Origin: Rhodovulum visakhapatnamense
GTDB lineage: Bacteria > Pseudomonadota > Alphaproteobacteria > Rhodobacterales > Rhodobacteraceae
Assembly: GCF_004365965.1 (NCBI RefSeq)
Contig: NZ_SOEB01000001.1
Span: 310,001 to 374,000, forward strand
Reading direction: 5' to 3'
Length of the DNA stretch: 64,000 bases
Translations under genes and position numbers: made by a program
Shown: positions 33,341 through 44,253 of the stretch, in pieces
Layout: each line of letters starts with the position of its first letter
Numbering within the stretch: the stretch's first letter is position 1
The notes under the pieces: generated by a model
What the model saw: only the letters and a program-made list of their open reading frames with translations
Told to the model about the DNA's origin: nothing
The model's database searches: none

Positions 33341-34486
33341 ATGGATTTTGCGCTGAGCGAGGAACAGACGGCGATCTTTGACATGGCCTGCGATTTCGGC
33401 GCGGACCATGTCGCGCCCCATGCCCGGAAGTGGGAGGCCGAGGGCACGATCCCGAAGACGCTCTGGCCCGAGCTGGGCGCGCTGGGCTTCGGCGGGCTCT
33501 ATGTCCGCGAAAGCTCTGGCGGCGCGGGGCTTTCCCGGCTGGACGCAACGCTGGTCTTCGAGGCGCTCAGCACGGCCTGTCCGGCGGTCGCGGCCTTCCT
33601 GTCGATCCACAACATGTGCGCCAAGATGATCGACGCCTTCGGGTCGGACGAGATGCGCGCGCGGGTGCTGCCCGAGGCGCTGTCGATGCAAACGGTGCTG
33701 TCTTACTGCCTGACCGAACCGGGCTCGGGCTCGGACGCCGCGGCGCTGAAGACCCGCGCGGTGCGCAGCACCGACGGCTGGGCGCTGACCGGCACCAAGG
33801 CCTTCATTTCGGGCGGCGGCTATTCCGACGCCTATGTCGTCATGGCCCGCACCGGCGAGGCCGGGCCGAAGGGCATTTCGGCCTTTCTGGTCGAGGACGG
33901 GCGGCCGGGGCTGTCTTTCGGCGGGCTCGAGGACAAGATGGGCTGGCGCGCCCAGCCGACCCGGCAGGTGCAGTTCGACAATTGCACCATTCCCGCGGCC
34001 AACCTGCTGGGCGAGGAGGGCAAGGGGTTTCGCTATGCCATGGCCGGGCTCGACGGCGGGCGGCTGAACATCGCGGCCTGTTCGCTGGGCGCGGCGCAGG
34101 CGGCGCTTGATGCGACGCTGGCCTATATGGGCGACCGGCAGGCCTTCGGGCAAAGCCTCGACCGGTTCCAGGCCCTGCAGTTCCGCCTGGCCGACATGGA
34201 GATCGAGCTGCAGGCCGCGCGCACCTTCCTGCGTCAGGCGGCCTGGAAGCTCGACCAGGGCGCGCCGGATGCCACCAAGTTCTGCGCCATGGCCAAGGCC
34301 TTCGTGACCGAGACCGGATCGAAGGTCGCCGATGCCTGCCTGCAACTGCATGGCGGCTACGGCTATCTGGCCGATTACGGCATCGAGAAGATCGTGCGCG
34401 ACCTGCGCGTGCACCAGATCCTCGAGGGCACCAACGAGATCATGCGCCTGATCGTGGCGCGCCAGCTGCTGGAGGCGCGCGGATGA
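33341..34486 (+). CDS. Isobutyryl-CoA dehydrogenase-like acyl-CoA dehydrogenase (valine degradation)
   Basis: This 381-residue flavoprotein should oxidise isobutyryl-CoA to methacrylyl-CoA. All acyl-CoA dehydrogenase landmarks are present: CLTEPGSGSDAAALKTRA, the Arg helix near DRQAFGQSLDRFQALQF, LHGGYGYLADYGIEKIVRD, and the canonical catalytic Glu362 in ILEGTNEIM. The isobutyryl assignment rests on the next two genes, which carry out the following steps of valine breakdown, overlapping in ATGA. The ATG has GGGGGAG upstream. Unlike the other dehydrogenase in this window (15251-16405), the catalytic Glu is in the usual place. Confidence 0.9.
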   Translation: MDFALSEEQTAIFDMACDFGADHVAPHARKWEAEGTIPKTLWPELGALGFGGLYVRESSGGAGLSRLDATLVFEALSTACPAVAAFLSIHNMCAKMIDAFGSDEMRARVLPEALSMQTVLSYCLTEPGSGSDAAALKTRAVRSTDGWALTGTKAFISGGGYSDAYVVMARTGEAGPKGISAFLVEDGRPGLSFGGLEDKMGWRAQPTRQVQFDNCTIPAANLLGEEGKGFRYAMAGLDGGRLNIAACSLGAAQAALDATLAYMGDRQAFGQSLDRFQALQFRLADMEIELQAARTFLRQAAWKLDQGAPDATKFCAMAKAFVTETGSKVADACLQLHGGYGYLADYGIEKIVRDLRVHQILEGTNEIMRLIVARQLLEARG

Positions 34487-35529
34487 GCGAGATCGAGATC
34501 CGGAAAGAGGGCCGGATCGGCCGCATCACCCTGACCCGGCCGAAGGCGCTGAACGCGCTTGGCTACGACATGTGCCTGGCGATCGAGGCCGCGCTCGATG
34601 CCTGGGCGCCCGATCCCGAGGTCCGGATGATCCTGATCGACGCCGAGGGCGACAAGGCCTTCTGCGCGGGCGGCGACATCGCGGTGATGTACGAGACCGG
34701 CACCAAGGGCGATTACGCCTATGGCCAGACGTTCTGGCGCGACGAATACCGGATGAACGCCAAGCTCTTCGAGTTTCCCAAGCCCGTGGTCAGCCTGATG
34801 CAGGGCTTCGTGATGGGGGGCGGCGTCGGCGTCGGCTGTCACGGCTCGCACCGCGTGGTGGGCGAAAGCTCGCAGGTCGCCATGCCCGAATGCGGCATCG
34901 GCCTCGTCCCCGATGTCGGCGGCTCGCTGATCCTGGCCCGCGCGCCGGGGCGGATCGGCGAATATCTGGGCGTGACCGGCCGCCGGATGGGCCCGGCCGA
35001 TGCGATCTTCGCGGGCTTTGCCGATTACTTCATCCCCGAGGCCGACTGGCCCGCGCTGACCGGGGCACTGGTCGAAACCGGCGACTGGGAGGCCGTCGAC
35101 CGCGCGGCCCGGACCCCGCCGCCCGGCGAGCTGGCCGCGCTGCAACCCCGGATCGACGCGCTTTTCGCGGGCGAGCGGTTGCTGGACATCGCCAATGCGC
35201 TGACGGCCGACGGGTCCGACTTTGCGCTGTCGACGCTGAAGGTGATGGAACGCAACAGCCCGCTGGCCATGGCCTGCGCCATCGAGATGCAGCACCGGCT
35301 GAAGGGGTCGGACGACATCCGCCGGGCGCTGGCGCTGGAATACCGCTTTACCTATCGCGCGCCGGAGCATTCGGATTTCCTTGAAGGCATCCGTGCGGCC
35401 ATCATCGACAAGGACCGCAGGCCGCGCTGGAAACATGCGGGGCTGGAGGCTGTGCCCGGCGCCGATGTGGCGCGCATGCTGATGCCGCTGGGCGAACACG
35501 GGCTGAAACTGGAGGAGGAACTGCAATGA
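34483..35529 (+). CDS. 3-hydroxyisobutyryl-CoA hydrolase (enoyl-CoA hydratase/isomerase family)
   Basis: This 348-residue crotonase-fold protein fits the 3-hydroxyisobutyryl-CoA hydrolase subgroup: RPKALNALGYDMCLAIEAAL, the oxyanion-hole segment KAFCAGGDIAVMY, and MGGGVGVGCHGSHRVV followed by MPECGIGLVPDVGGS, which carries the subgroup Glu and Asp residues. The length of about 350 also separates it from 260-residue enoyl hydratases. It releases free 3-hydroxyisobutyrate for the next enzyme. A conventional enoyl-CoA hydratase for the intervening hydration step is not in this operon and must be supplied from elsewhere. It overlaps both neighbours by 4 bases. Confidence 0.9.
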   Translation: MSEIEIRKEGRIGRITLTRPKALNALGYDMCLAIEAALDAWAPDPEVRMILIDAEGDKAFCAGGDIAVMYETGTKGDYAYGQTFWRDEYRMNAKLFEFPKPVVSLMQGFVMGGGVGVGCHGSHRVVGESSQVAMPECGIGLVPDVGGSLILARAPGRIGEYLGVTGRRMGPADAIFAGFADYFIPEADWPALTGALVETGDWEAVDRAARTPPPGELAALQPRIDALFAGERLLDIANALTADGSDFALSTLKVMERNSPLAMACAIEMQHRLKGSDDIRRALALEYRFTYRAPEHSDFLEGIRAAIIDKDRRPRWKHAGLEAVPGADVARMLMPLGEHGLKLEEELQ

Positions 35530-36398
35530 AGATCGGGTTCATCGGGCTCGGCAACATGGGGGCGCCTATGGCGGCGAACCTCGTTCAGGCGGGCCATGAG
35601 GTGACGGGCTTCGACCTGACAGCCCCTGCCCCCGAGGGCGTCGCCATGGCCGAAAGCGCCGCCGCCGCCGCGACCGGCCGCGAGGTCGTCATCACCATGC
35701 TGCCGAACGGGCAGATCCTGCGCGCCGTCGCGGCCGAGATCCTGCCCGCGATGGCGTCGGGCGCGGTGCTGCTGGACTGTTCGACCGTCGATGTCGACAG
35801 CGCGCGGGCCGTGGCGGCCGAGGCCGGGGCAGCCGGGTTGATGGCCGTCGATGCGCCGGTCTCGGGGGGCGTCGGCGGCGCGACGGCGGGCACGCTGACC
35901 TTCATGGCGGGCGGCAGCGACGCGGCCTTCGCGACGGTGCGGCCGCTGTTCGACATCATGGGCCAGAAGGCGGTCCATTGCGGCCCCTCGGGCAACGGGC
36001 AGGCCGCCAAGATCTGCAACAACATGATCCTCGGCGTCACCATGATCGCGACCTGCGAGGCGTTCGCGCTGGCCGACAAGCTGGGGCTGGAGCGCGACAA
36101 GATGTTCGATGTGGTCTCGACCTCGTCGGGCTACAGCTGGTCCATGAACGCCTATTGCCCCGCCCCCGGGATCGGCCCGGCAAGCCCCGCCGATAACGGC
36201 TACAAGCCCGGCTTTGCCGCCGATCTGATGCTGAAGGACCTGCGCCTGTCGCAGCAGGCGGCCGAAGCCGCCGATGCCGACACGCCGATGGGCGCCCGCG
36301 CGACCGAGCTTTACGCAGCCTTCGTCGAGGCCGAGGACGGCGCCGGGCGCGATTTTTCGGCGATGCTGCCCCGCTTCGAGAAACGCGGCCGCGGATGA
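35526..36398 (+). CDS. mmsB: 3-hydroxyisobutyrate dehydrogenase MmsB
   Basis: This 290-residue beta-hydroxyacid dehydrogenase oxidises 3-hydroxyisobutyrate to methylmalonate semialdehyde with NAD. The N-terminal nucleotide fold FIGLGNMGAPMAANL is at residues 5-19, the substrate-binding loop DAPVSGGVGGATAGTL is near 117, and the catalytic Lys is in GNGQAAKICNNM. The C-terminal YKPGFAADLMLKDL is typical of the group. It is coupled by ATGA overlaps to the hydrolase gene before it and to the Crp/Fnr gene after it. Methylmalonate-semialdehyde dehydrogenase is not in the window. Confidence 0.94.
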   Translation: MKIGFIGLGNMGAPMAANLVQAGHEVTGFDLTAPAPEGVAMAESAAAAATGREVVITMLPNGQILRAVAAEILPAMASGAVLLDCSTVDVDSARAVAAEAGAAGLMAVDAPVSGGVGGATAGTLTFMAGGSDAAFATVRPLFDIMGQKAVHCGPSGNGQAAKICNNMILGVTMIATCEAFALADKLGLERDKMFDVVSTSSGYSWSMNAYCPAPGIGPASPADNGYKPGFAADLMLKDLRLSQQAAEAADADTPMGARATELYAAFVEAEDGAGRDFSAMLPRFEKRGRG

Positions 36399-37054
36399 GC
36401 TGGCTTGCGCGCGCCGAGGGCCTCGCGGGCATCGAGCCGGGCATCGCCGCCCGGCTCGGGACGCTGCCGGTCAGTCCCCTGCCGAAGGGCAAGGTGCTGT
36501 TCTGCCCCGGCGAGGCGGCGCGCGGCTTCACCATCCTTCTGACCGGCCGGGTCGAGGTCTTTCTGATCGGTCCCACGGGCCGCGAGATCCTGCTTTACGC
36601 CATCGAGCCGGGGCAATCCTGCGTGCAGTCGACGCTGGGGCTTCTGGGCGGCGAGGACTATACCGGCGAGGCGGTCGCGGCCACCGGCTGCGAGGCGGTG
36701 CTGGTGCCGAAGGACATCTTCCTTGCGCTGATGGACGACAGCCCGGTCTTTCGCCGCTTCGTCTTCGGCGCCTTCGCGCAGCGGCTGCAATCGGTGATGG
36801 CGCTGCTGGAACGGGTGGCCTTCCAGAAGGTCGAAAGCCGCCTTGCCGCCGATCTGCTGGACCGCGCGGCGGATGGCGCGGTCCACGCCACCCATCAGGA
36901 GATCGCAACCCGGATCGGCACCGCGCGCGAGGTCGTCTCGCGCCGGCTCGACGCGCTGGCCCGGGCGGGGATGGTGCGGCTTGACCGTGGCTGCGTCACC
37001 ATCGAGGACGCTGCGGGTCTGGCCCGGCTTGCCGCCGCCGACGGGGCCCGGTGA
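36395..37054 (+). CDS. Crp/Fnr-family transcriptional regulator
   Basis: This 219-residue regulator has an N-terminal cyclic-nucleotide-binding-type jelly roll (about 25-135), a dimerisation helix (about 140-160) and a C-terminal winged helix-turn-helix with THQEIATRIGTAREVVSRRL, the DNA-recognition segment. The N-terminal Cys cluster of oxygen-sensing FNR is absent, so it is not an iron-sulfur FNR. It overlaps mmsB in ATGA, but the palindrome and the DUF2892 gene downstream suggest it controls the latter. Regulators of this type with a linked DUF2892 gene occur in other proteobacteria. The signal is unknown. Confidence 0.9.
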   Translation: MSWLARAEGLAGIEPGIAARLGTLPVSPLPKGKVLFCPGEAARGFTILLTGRVEVFLIGPTGREILLYAIEPGQSCVQSTLGLLGGEDYTGEAVAATGCEAVLVPKDIFLALMDDSPVFRRFVFGAFAQRLQSVMALLERVAFQKVESRLAADLLDRAADGAVHATHQEIATRIGTAREVVSRRLDALARAGMVRLDRGCVTIEDAAGLARLAAADGAR

Positions 37055-37077
37055 TCCGTCAGACGTCTGGCGGCTGG

Positions 37078-37090
37078 GTGACACAGTCAC
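37078..37090. promoter_or_regulatory. Crp/Fnr-type palindrome GTGAC-N3-GTCAC
   Basis: GTGACACAGTCAC is a perfect palindrome in the gap between the Crp/Fnr gene and the DUF2892 gene, 88 bases before the latter's start. It resembles Crp-type TGTGA/TCACA half-sites with a shorter centre. Flanking CGTCTG (37064-37069) and CAGACG (37090-37095) extend the symmetry off-centre. The neighbouring regulator is the obvious candidate to bind it. Confidence 0.6.
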
Positions 37091-37177
37091 AGACGGGCCG
37101 GGCGGGCCGGGGCAAACTGGGGCCATCCTGTCCGGGGCTGCCGGACGAGTCGGACCCACCCATCGGAGGACCCATCC

Positions 37178-37381
37178 ATGACCACGCAATCCCTGCTTTC
37201 GAAGAATGTCGGCGGCATCGACCGCATCCTGCGCATCGTCATCGGCGCGCTGATGGTGATCGCCGCGCTGCTGGGCTACAGCAACTGGCTGCTGATCGGT
37301 ATCGTGCCGCTTGCCACGGGGCTGATGTCGACCTGTCCGCTCTATTCGCTGATCGGGCTGAACACCTGCAAGAAAGACTGA
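37178..37381 (+). CDS. DUF2892 (YgaP-like) small membrane protein
   Basis: This 67-residue protein matches the DUF2892 family: NVGGIDRILRIVIGALMVIA, a second hydrophobic hairpin, and a C-terminal CPLYSLIGLNTC with two cysteines. In YgaP this transmembrane unit is joined to a rhodanese domain; here it stands alone. It probably forms a two-helix inner-membrane hairpin linked to sulfur or redox physiology. It lies downstream of the Crp/Fnr gene and its palindrome, and is followed by a strong terminator, so it appears to be an independently regulated unit. Confidence 0.9.
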   Translation: MTTQSLLSKNVGGIDRILRIVIGALMVIAALLGYSNWLLIGIVPLATGLMSTCPLYSLIGLNTCKKD

Positions 37382-37402
37382 CAGGCCCGCAAAGACGACA
37401 GC

Positions 37403-37430
37403 GGCAGGGCGCCGGAGCGCCCTGCCCTTT
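37403..37430 (+). terminator. Rho-independent terminator after the DUF2892 gene
   Basis: GGCAGGGCGC (37403-37412), loop CGGA and GCGCCCTGCC (37417-37426) form a perfect 10-base stem followed by CTTT. It lies 22 bases after the stop codon. Confidence 0.85.
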
Positions 37431-37549
37431 GCCAGTCCGGTAGCGGTTCGGCGCCGAAGCGGCCGGAGTTTTGGGCACCGCTTTGACCCGTCTGCCCGCG
37501 CGGGTGTCTTGTCCCGAGACATAACCGGAGACCCCGCAGGCGTCCGATC

Positions 37550-37870
37550 CTGCTGGCGGCCCCGGCCGCCTTCGCCCTGGCCCGTGCCGTCGCCACCGCC
37601 TTGCCGGGGCATTGCACGCCGGGCCTCGCCAAGAAAAGCCCGACCTGCGTTCCCCATGGTCAGGCCCGCAAGGGCGCCGAGCCTGGCCATGGCATCGTTG
37701 CGGGTTCTCCGGTCGACGGTCGCTATCGCCATCTCGCCGATCCGCGCCGCCACCGGCTCGACCCGCAGGGCAGCTATTGCGTGCGCGACGACGGCTGGGT
37801 CGTGCGCGTCGATCCCGAGACCCGCAAGGCGCTGAACCTGATCGGCGCCACCGACGCTCTGGTCAACTGA
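37550..37870 (+). CDS. Secreted small protein, paralogue of the next gene; no normal start codon
   Basis: The frame is open from 37487 to a stop at 37870. The translation has a signal-peptide-like segment (RRPILLAAPAAFALARAVATA), then Cys-containing GHCTPGLAKK and a C-terminal domain with HRLDPQGSYCVRDDGWVVRV. That domain aligns with the end of the next gene's product. No ATG or GTG is available: CGGAGA at 37526-37531 is followed after 6 bases by AGG CGT where a start codon would be expected. Translation could use CTG at 37550, as given here, or the gene may have lost its start. The C-terminal domain resembles RcnB-like periplasmic proteins, a weak resemblance. Confidence 0.55.
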   Translation: MLAAPAAFALARAVATALPGHCTPGLAKKSPTCVPHGQARKGAEPGHGIVAGSPVDGRYRHLADPRRHRLDPQGSYCVRDDGWVVRVDPETRKALNLIGATDALVN

Positions 37871-37979
37871 CCCCTGCCGTCCGACCTGTCGGCGGAAACC
37901 GGCGCATCGCCCAAGACCCGCCGACGGAGCCGGAACCGGGCGCCGTACCGTCCCCGGAACGCCGATCATGGAGGACAAG

Positions 37980-38555
37980 ATGCGACTTCTGACGACCGGG
38001 CTCGCGGCGACGATCACCCTGACCGCCGGGCTGAGCCTGGCACAGGCCCAGCCGCAGGGCTGCCCGCCCGGGCAAGCGATGAAGACCGGTCAGTGCGCCC
38101 AGGACCAACCGCGGGGCCAACCGCGGGGCCAGCAGCCGCCCGGAAAGGGCGAACCGCAGGCCGGGGCACAGCAACAGACGGTTCCCGGCGGCCAGCCGCC
38201 CGGTCCGGGCAAACCGAACGCCAAGCCCCAGCAGGGCCAGCCGGCACCGCAAGGCAAGATGCAGATCGGCGGATCGCCCGCCATGGGCCAACCCGGCCCG
38301 CGCCCGGCCCAGGGCGCCGGGGACCCCGGACAAGCGCCGCAGGGCGGCGAGATCCGTCCGGCGCCGATGCCGCAGGGCGTGGCGGTCGGCCGTCATGTGC
38401 CGAAGGACTTCCGGCCGATGCCGCATCCCGAACGCCACGGGCTCGACCCGAACGCGCGCTACTATACCCGCAATGACGGGATCGTGCTGAAGGTGAACCC
38501 CGACACGCTGGCGGTGCTGGGCGTCGTCGGCATGATCGCCGCGATGTCGAACTGA
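37980..38555 (+). CDS. Secreted Pro/Gln-rich protein with RcnB-like C-terminal domain
   Basis: This 191-residue protein has a clear signal peptide (MRLLTTGLAATITLTAGLSLAQA), a short Cys-containing GCPPGQAMKTGQC motif, and a long Gln/Pro/Gly-rich linker (about 38-120) with repeated QPRGQ-type units. A small C-terminal domain follows (HPERHGLDPNARYYTRNDG followed by IVLKVNPDTLAVLG). Start at 37980 follows GGAGGACAAG, which itself begins with an in-frame ATG at 37968. The C-terminal domain is shared with the preceding gene, so the two are tandem paralogues. It is probably periplasmic or envelope-associated; metal homeostasis is suggested only by the faint RcnB resemblance. Confidence 0.8.
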   Translation: MRLLTTGLAATITLTAGLSLAQAQPQGCPPGQAMKTGQCAQDQPRGQPRGQQPPGKGEPQAGAQQQTVPGGQPPGPGKPNAKPQQGQPAPQGKMQIGGSPAMGQPGPRPAQGAGDPGQAPQGGEIRPAPMPQGVAVGRHVPKDFRPMPHPERHGLDPNARYYTRNDGIVLKVNPDTLAVLGVVGMIAAMSN

Positions 38556-38559
38556 CCCA

Positions 38560-38593
38560 TGCCCCGCGCGCCCGTCCGGTGGCGCGCGGGGCA
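38560..38593. terminator. Bidirectional hairpin between convergent genes
   Basis: TGCCCCGCGCGCC (38560-38572) and GGCGCGCGGGGCA (38581-38593) form a perfect 13-base stem with an 8-base loop. It lies between the stop codons of the secreted-protein gene and uvrA. No U-tract is evident, but position and stability fit a shared terminator. Confidence 0.7.
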
Positions 38594-38610
38594 AGGCGCG
38601 GGGCAAACGG

Positions 38611-41469
<2,859 letters not shown>

Positions 41470-41534
41470 CGTCGCCCCCGGGAATGGTGGGTAAGAAATA
41501 GGTGACCTTGGGGCGATCTCCAACCGGAAAATGA

Positions 41535-41549
41535 GAACAGGTCAGGAAC
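41535..41549 (-). promoter_or_regulatory. LexA (SOS) box upstream of uvrA
   Basis: GAACAGGTCAGGAAC has the GAAC-N7-GAAC form (GTTC-N7-GTTC on the uvrA strand), the established LexA-binding direct repeat of alphaproteobacteria including Rhodobacter. Its position 66 bases upstream of uvrA, in the divergent promoter region, indicates damage-inducible control of uvrA; the rhodanese gene on the other side could also be affected. Confidence 0.85.
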
Positions 41550-41643
41550 ATGCGCCATCGGGTGCGCTGCGGCCCCGTGCGCGCTTAACATTCGGGCCGG
41601 TCCCCCTATAGTGCGGCCGAATCTTTCAGGACAGGAGGGCGCG

Positions 41644-42018
41644 ATGCTCAAATGGTTCGACCTCATGGCAAAGGTCTACCCCTATATCGAGGAGATTCGC
41701 GCCAAGGATGCCAGTGTCCATGCCGAGAAGGGCGAACTGGTGCTGATCGACGTGCGCGAGATCCACGAGGTGGCACGGTTCGGCAAGGCCAAGGGCGCGC
41801 TGCATATCCCGCTGCAGATGATCCGGCACAAGGCCGATGCCAAGAGCCCGCATTTCGACCCGGCGCTCGACCCGGCCAAGAGCTTTGCGCTTTATTGCGA
41901 GAATGGCAGCCGGTCGCTGCTGGCGGCGCGGATGATGAAGAAGATGGGCTATGACGACGTCTACAACATGGGCACGTTCCGCGAATGGCTGAACGCCAAG
42001 CTGCCGGTCGAGAAATAG
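41644..42018 (+). CDS. Rhodanese-like sulfurtransferase
   Basis: This 124-residue single-domain rhodanese has the acidic VLIDVREIHEVARFG start and the active-site Cys85 in the loop YCENGSRS, which would carry a persulfide. The ending VYNMGTFREWLNAKLPVE is typical of small cytosolic rhodaneses. The ATG at 41644 has AGGAGGG upstream. It is divergent from uvrA and convergent with lpdA. The physiological sulfur acceptor is unknown. Confidence 0.9.
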   Translation: MLKWFDLMAKVYPYIEEIRAKDASVHAEKGELVLIDVREIHEVARFGKAKGALHIPLQMIRHKADAKSPHFDPALDPAKSFALYCENGSRSLLAARMMKKMGYDDVYNMGTFREWLNAKLPVEK

Positions 42019-42076
42019 GCCCATCCGACAGAGCGGTGGCGCCCCCCGCAGGACGGAGGGCCTGCCGCGGCCGGGC

Positions 42077-43471
42077 CTAGAAATGGATCGCCCGGTCCCA
42101 GGCATCCAGCACGGATTCGTGCATCATCTCGCTCAGCGTCGGGTGCGGGAAGACCGTCTGCATCAGGTCGGCCTCGGTGGTTTCCAGCCCGCGCGCCACG
42201 ACATAGCCCTGGATCAGCTCGGTCACCTCGGCGCCGACCATATGTGCGCCCAGCAGCTCGCCGGTCTTCGCGTCGAAGACGGTCTTGACCATACCCTCGG
42301 GCTCGCCAAGGGCGATGGCCTTGCCGTTGCCGATGAAGGGGAAGCGGCCGACCTTGACCTCATAGCCCTTCTCTTTGGCCCGGGCCTCGGTCAGCCCGAC
42401 GCTTGCGACCTGCGGGTGGCAGTAGGTACAGCCCGCGATGGACCCCGGCCTGATCGGGTGCGGCTTGCCGCCGGCGATCAGCTCGGCCACCATCACCCCC
42501 TCGTGGCTGGCCTTGTGCGCGAGCCAGGGCGCGCCCGCCACGTCTCCGATGGCATAAAGCCCCTCGACCCCGGTCCGGCAATAATCGTCGGTGACGACAT
42601 GGGTGCGGTCGATCGTGACCCCCAGATCCTCAAGCCCCAGCCCCTCGACATTGCCGACGATGCCGACGGCGGAAATCACGGTATCGACCTCGATCTTCTC
42701 GGTCTTGCCGTTCTGTTCGACATGAGCGCCGACCGTGTCGGCACCGCGATCCAGTTGTTTGACCGTTGCCTTTTCGCGGATCTTCATGCCCTGCTTTTCG
42801 AACTGTTTCTTCGCGAAGGCCGAGATCTCGGCATCCTCCACGGGCAGAATCCGGTCCATCACCTCGACAACCGTGGTTTCGGCGCCAAGCGTGTTGAAGA
42901 AGCTGGCGAACTCGATCCCGATGGCGCCCGAGCCGATGACCAGCAGCTTCTTCGGTTCGTGCGGCGGCTGCAGGGCGTGCTTGTAGGACCAGACCCGCTT
43001 GCCGTCGGCCTCGAGCCCCGGCAGGTTCCGCGCCCGGGCACCGGTCGCCAGAACGATGGCCCTGGCGGTCAGCTCTTCGGTGCCCTTGTCGGTCTTGACC
43101 GAAACGCGGCCCTTCTCGGGCAGCGTGGCCTCGCCCATCACCACGGTGACCTTGTTCTTCTTCAGCAGATGCCCGACGCCCGAGGCCAACTGCTTGGCCA
43201 CCCCGCGCGAGCGCTTGACCACGGCGGGCAGGTCATAGCCGATGCCCTCGGCCTTCAGGCCGAATTCCCTGGCGCGGTGCATCAGGTGGAACACCTCGGC
43301 CGAGCGCAACAGCGCCTTGGTGGGGATGCAGCCCCAGTTGAGGCAGATGCCCCCCAGATGTTCGCGTTCGACCACGGCGACGCTGAGCCCCAGCTGGGCG
43401 CCGCGGATCGCCGCCACATAGCCCCCCGGCCCCGCGCCGATCACGATCATGTCGAAGTTACGCGCGGCCAT
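42077..43471 (-). CDS. lpdA: Dihydrolipoyl dehydrogenase (E3)
   Basis: This 464-residue flavoprotein disulfide reductase reoxidises dihydrolipoamide in 2-oxoacid dehydrogenase complexes or the glycine cleavage system. The FAD fold IGAGPGGYVAA is at residues 11-21, the redox disulfide is Cys43/Cys48 in GGICLNWGCIP, the NAD fold contains IGSGAIGIEFASFF, and the C-terminal catalytic pair is His443/Glu448 in HPTLSE. Start at 43471 is chosen because upstream codons encode non-protein-like sequence. No E1 or E2 genes adjoin it, so it may be a shared or secondary E3; which complex it serves is open. Confidence 0.95.
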   Translation of the reverse strand: MAARNFDMIVIGAGPGGYVAAIRGAQLGLSVAVVEREHLGGICLNWGCIPTKALLRSAEVFHLMHRAREFGLKAEGIGYDLPAVVKRSRGVAKQLASGVGHLLKKNKVTVVMGEATLPEKGRVSVKTDKGTEELTARAIVLATGARARNLPGLEADGKRVWSYKHALQPPHEPKKLLVIGSGAIGIEFASFFNTLGAETTVVEVMDRILPVEDAEISAFAKKQFEKQGMKIREKATVKQLDRGADTVGAHVEQNGKTEKIEVDTVISAVGIVGNVEGLGLEDLGVTIDRTHVVTDDYCRTGVEGLYAIGDVAGAPWLAHKASHEGVMVAELIAGGKPHPIRPGSIAGCTYCHPQVASVGLTEARAKEKGYEVKVGRFPFIGNGKAIALGEPEGMVKTVFDAKTGELLGAHMVGAEVTELIQGYVVARGLETTEADLMQTVFPHPTLSEMMHESVLDAWDRAIHF

Positions 43472-43589
43472 GGCGCCCCCCTGTTCCGGTTCCCGTTTTC
43501 TCTTGCGCGCGTGCGGCTTTCCCGAACCGACGCGCAGGACCGCCGCACCCGCGGGCGGGGCGACGGTGTAACAACCTGCGACGGTCGCC

Positions 43590-44168
43590 TCAGGCCGAGG
43601 CGCGCAACTCGTCCAGACAGGCGCCGTAGCCACCCCGCTCGAGGAAGGCGACCTCTTCCTCGGACGAGCCGCGATGCAGTGCGGCATTGCGGAACGGGAA
43701 GCGGCCGAAGCGGCGGATCAGTTCGCGATGGGCCTTGGCATGCAGGAGGTTGTCGGCACCGGTCTCGGGCATGCGGGTCAGCATCAGGCGGACGCAGCGG
43801 TCCTGGTCCATCAGGCATTCCGAATGCATCAGCGGCATGTAGAAGAACTGCCGCTCGGGCTCGGGGTAGCGCATGTCGAAATTATGTTCGATCGCCTGCT
43901 TGGCAGCGGCCCGGGCCAGCGCGTCGGTGGCGAAGGCGCGCCAGTCGCCGCGGAACATGTTGCGCGGAAACTGGTCGGTCAGGATCAGGAAGGCGAAGGC
44001 GCCCGCCGGGTTGGTCACCCATTCGTGCAACTCGCCGGAATGGGCCGCTTCCCAGTCGCCCTTGAAGCGTTCGGTGATGGCGGCATCGACCTCGGGATCG
44101 GCCTTGTACCAGCCCTCGGGGCCGACGTCTTCCATCCAGAACCTGATGATCTGTTCGCGGCGCGGCAT
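43590..44168 (-). CDS. DUF924 family protein
   Basis: This 192-residue protein matches the DUF924 family: IIRFWMEDVGPEGWYKADPE at the N-terminus, FAFLILTDQFPRNMFRGD, and the conserved RQFFYMPLMHSEC segment. The family is all-helical (TPR-like) with no known biochemical role. Start at 44168 has GAGGAGGATC upstream. The gene lies behind lpdA in the same direction with a 118-base gap and is probably a separate unit. Confidence 0.88.
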   Translation of the reverse strand: MPRREQIIRFWMEDVGPEGWYKADPEVDAAITERFKGDWEAAHSGELHEWVTNPAGAFAFLILTDQFPRNMFRGDWRAFATDALARAAAKQAIEHNFDMRYPEPERQFFYMPLMHSECLMDQDRCVRLMLTRMPETGADNLLHAKAHRELIRRFGRFPFRNAALHRGSSEEEVAFLERGGYGACLDELRASA

Positions 44169-44253
44169 CTGATCCTCCTCGGCCGTAGGCTGCCTGTTCG
44201 TGCTGGCCCGGATCGTTTCAGATTTGGCCGGGCGGTTCAAGCCGTCGAACCGG

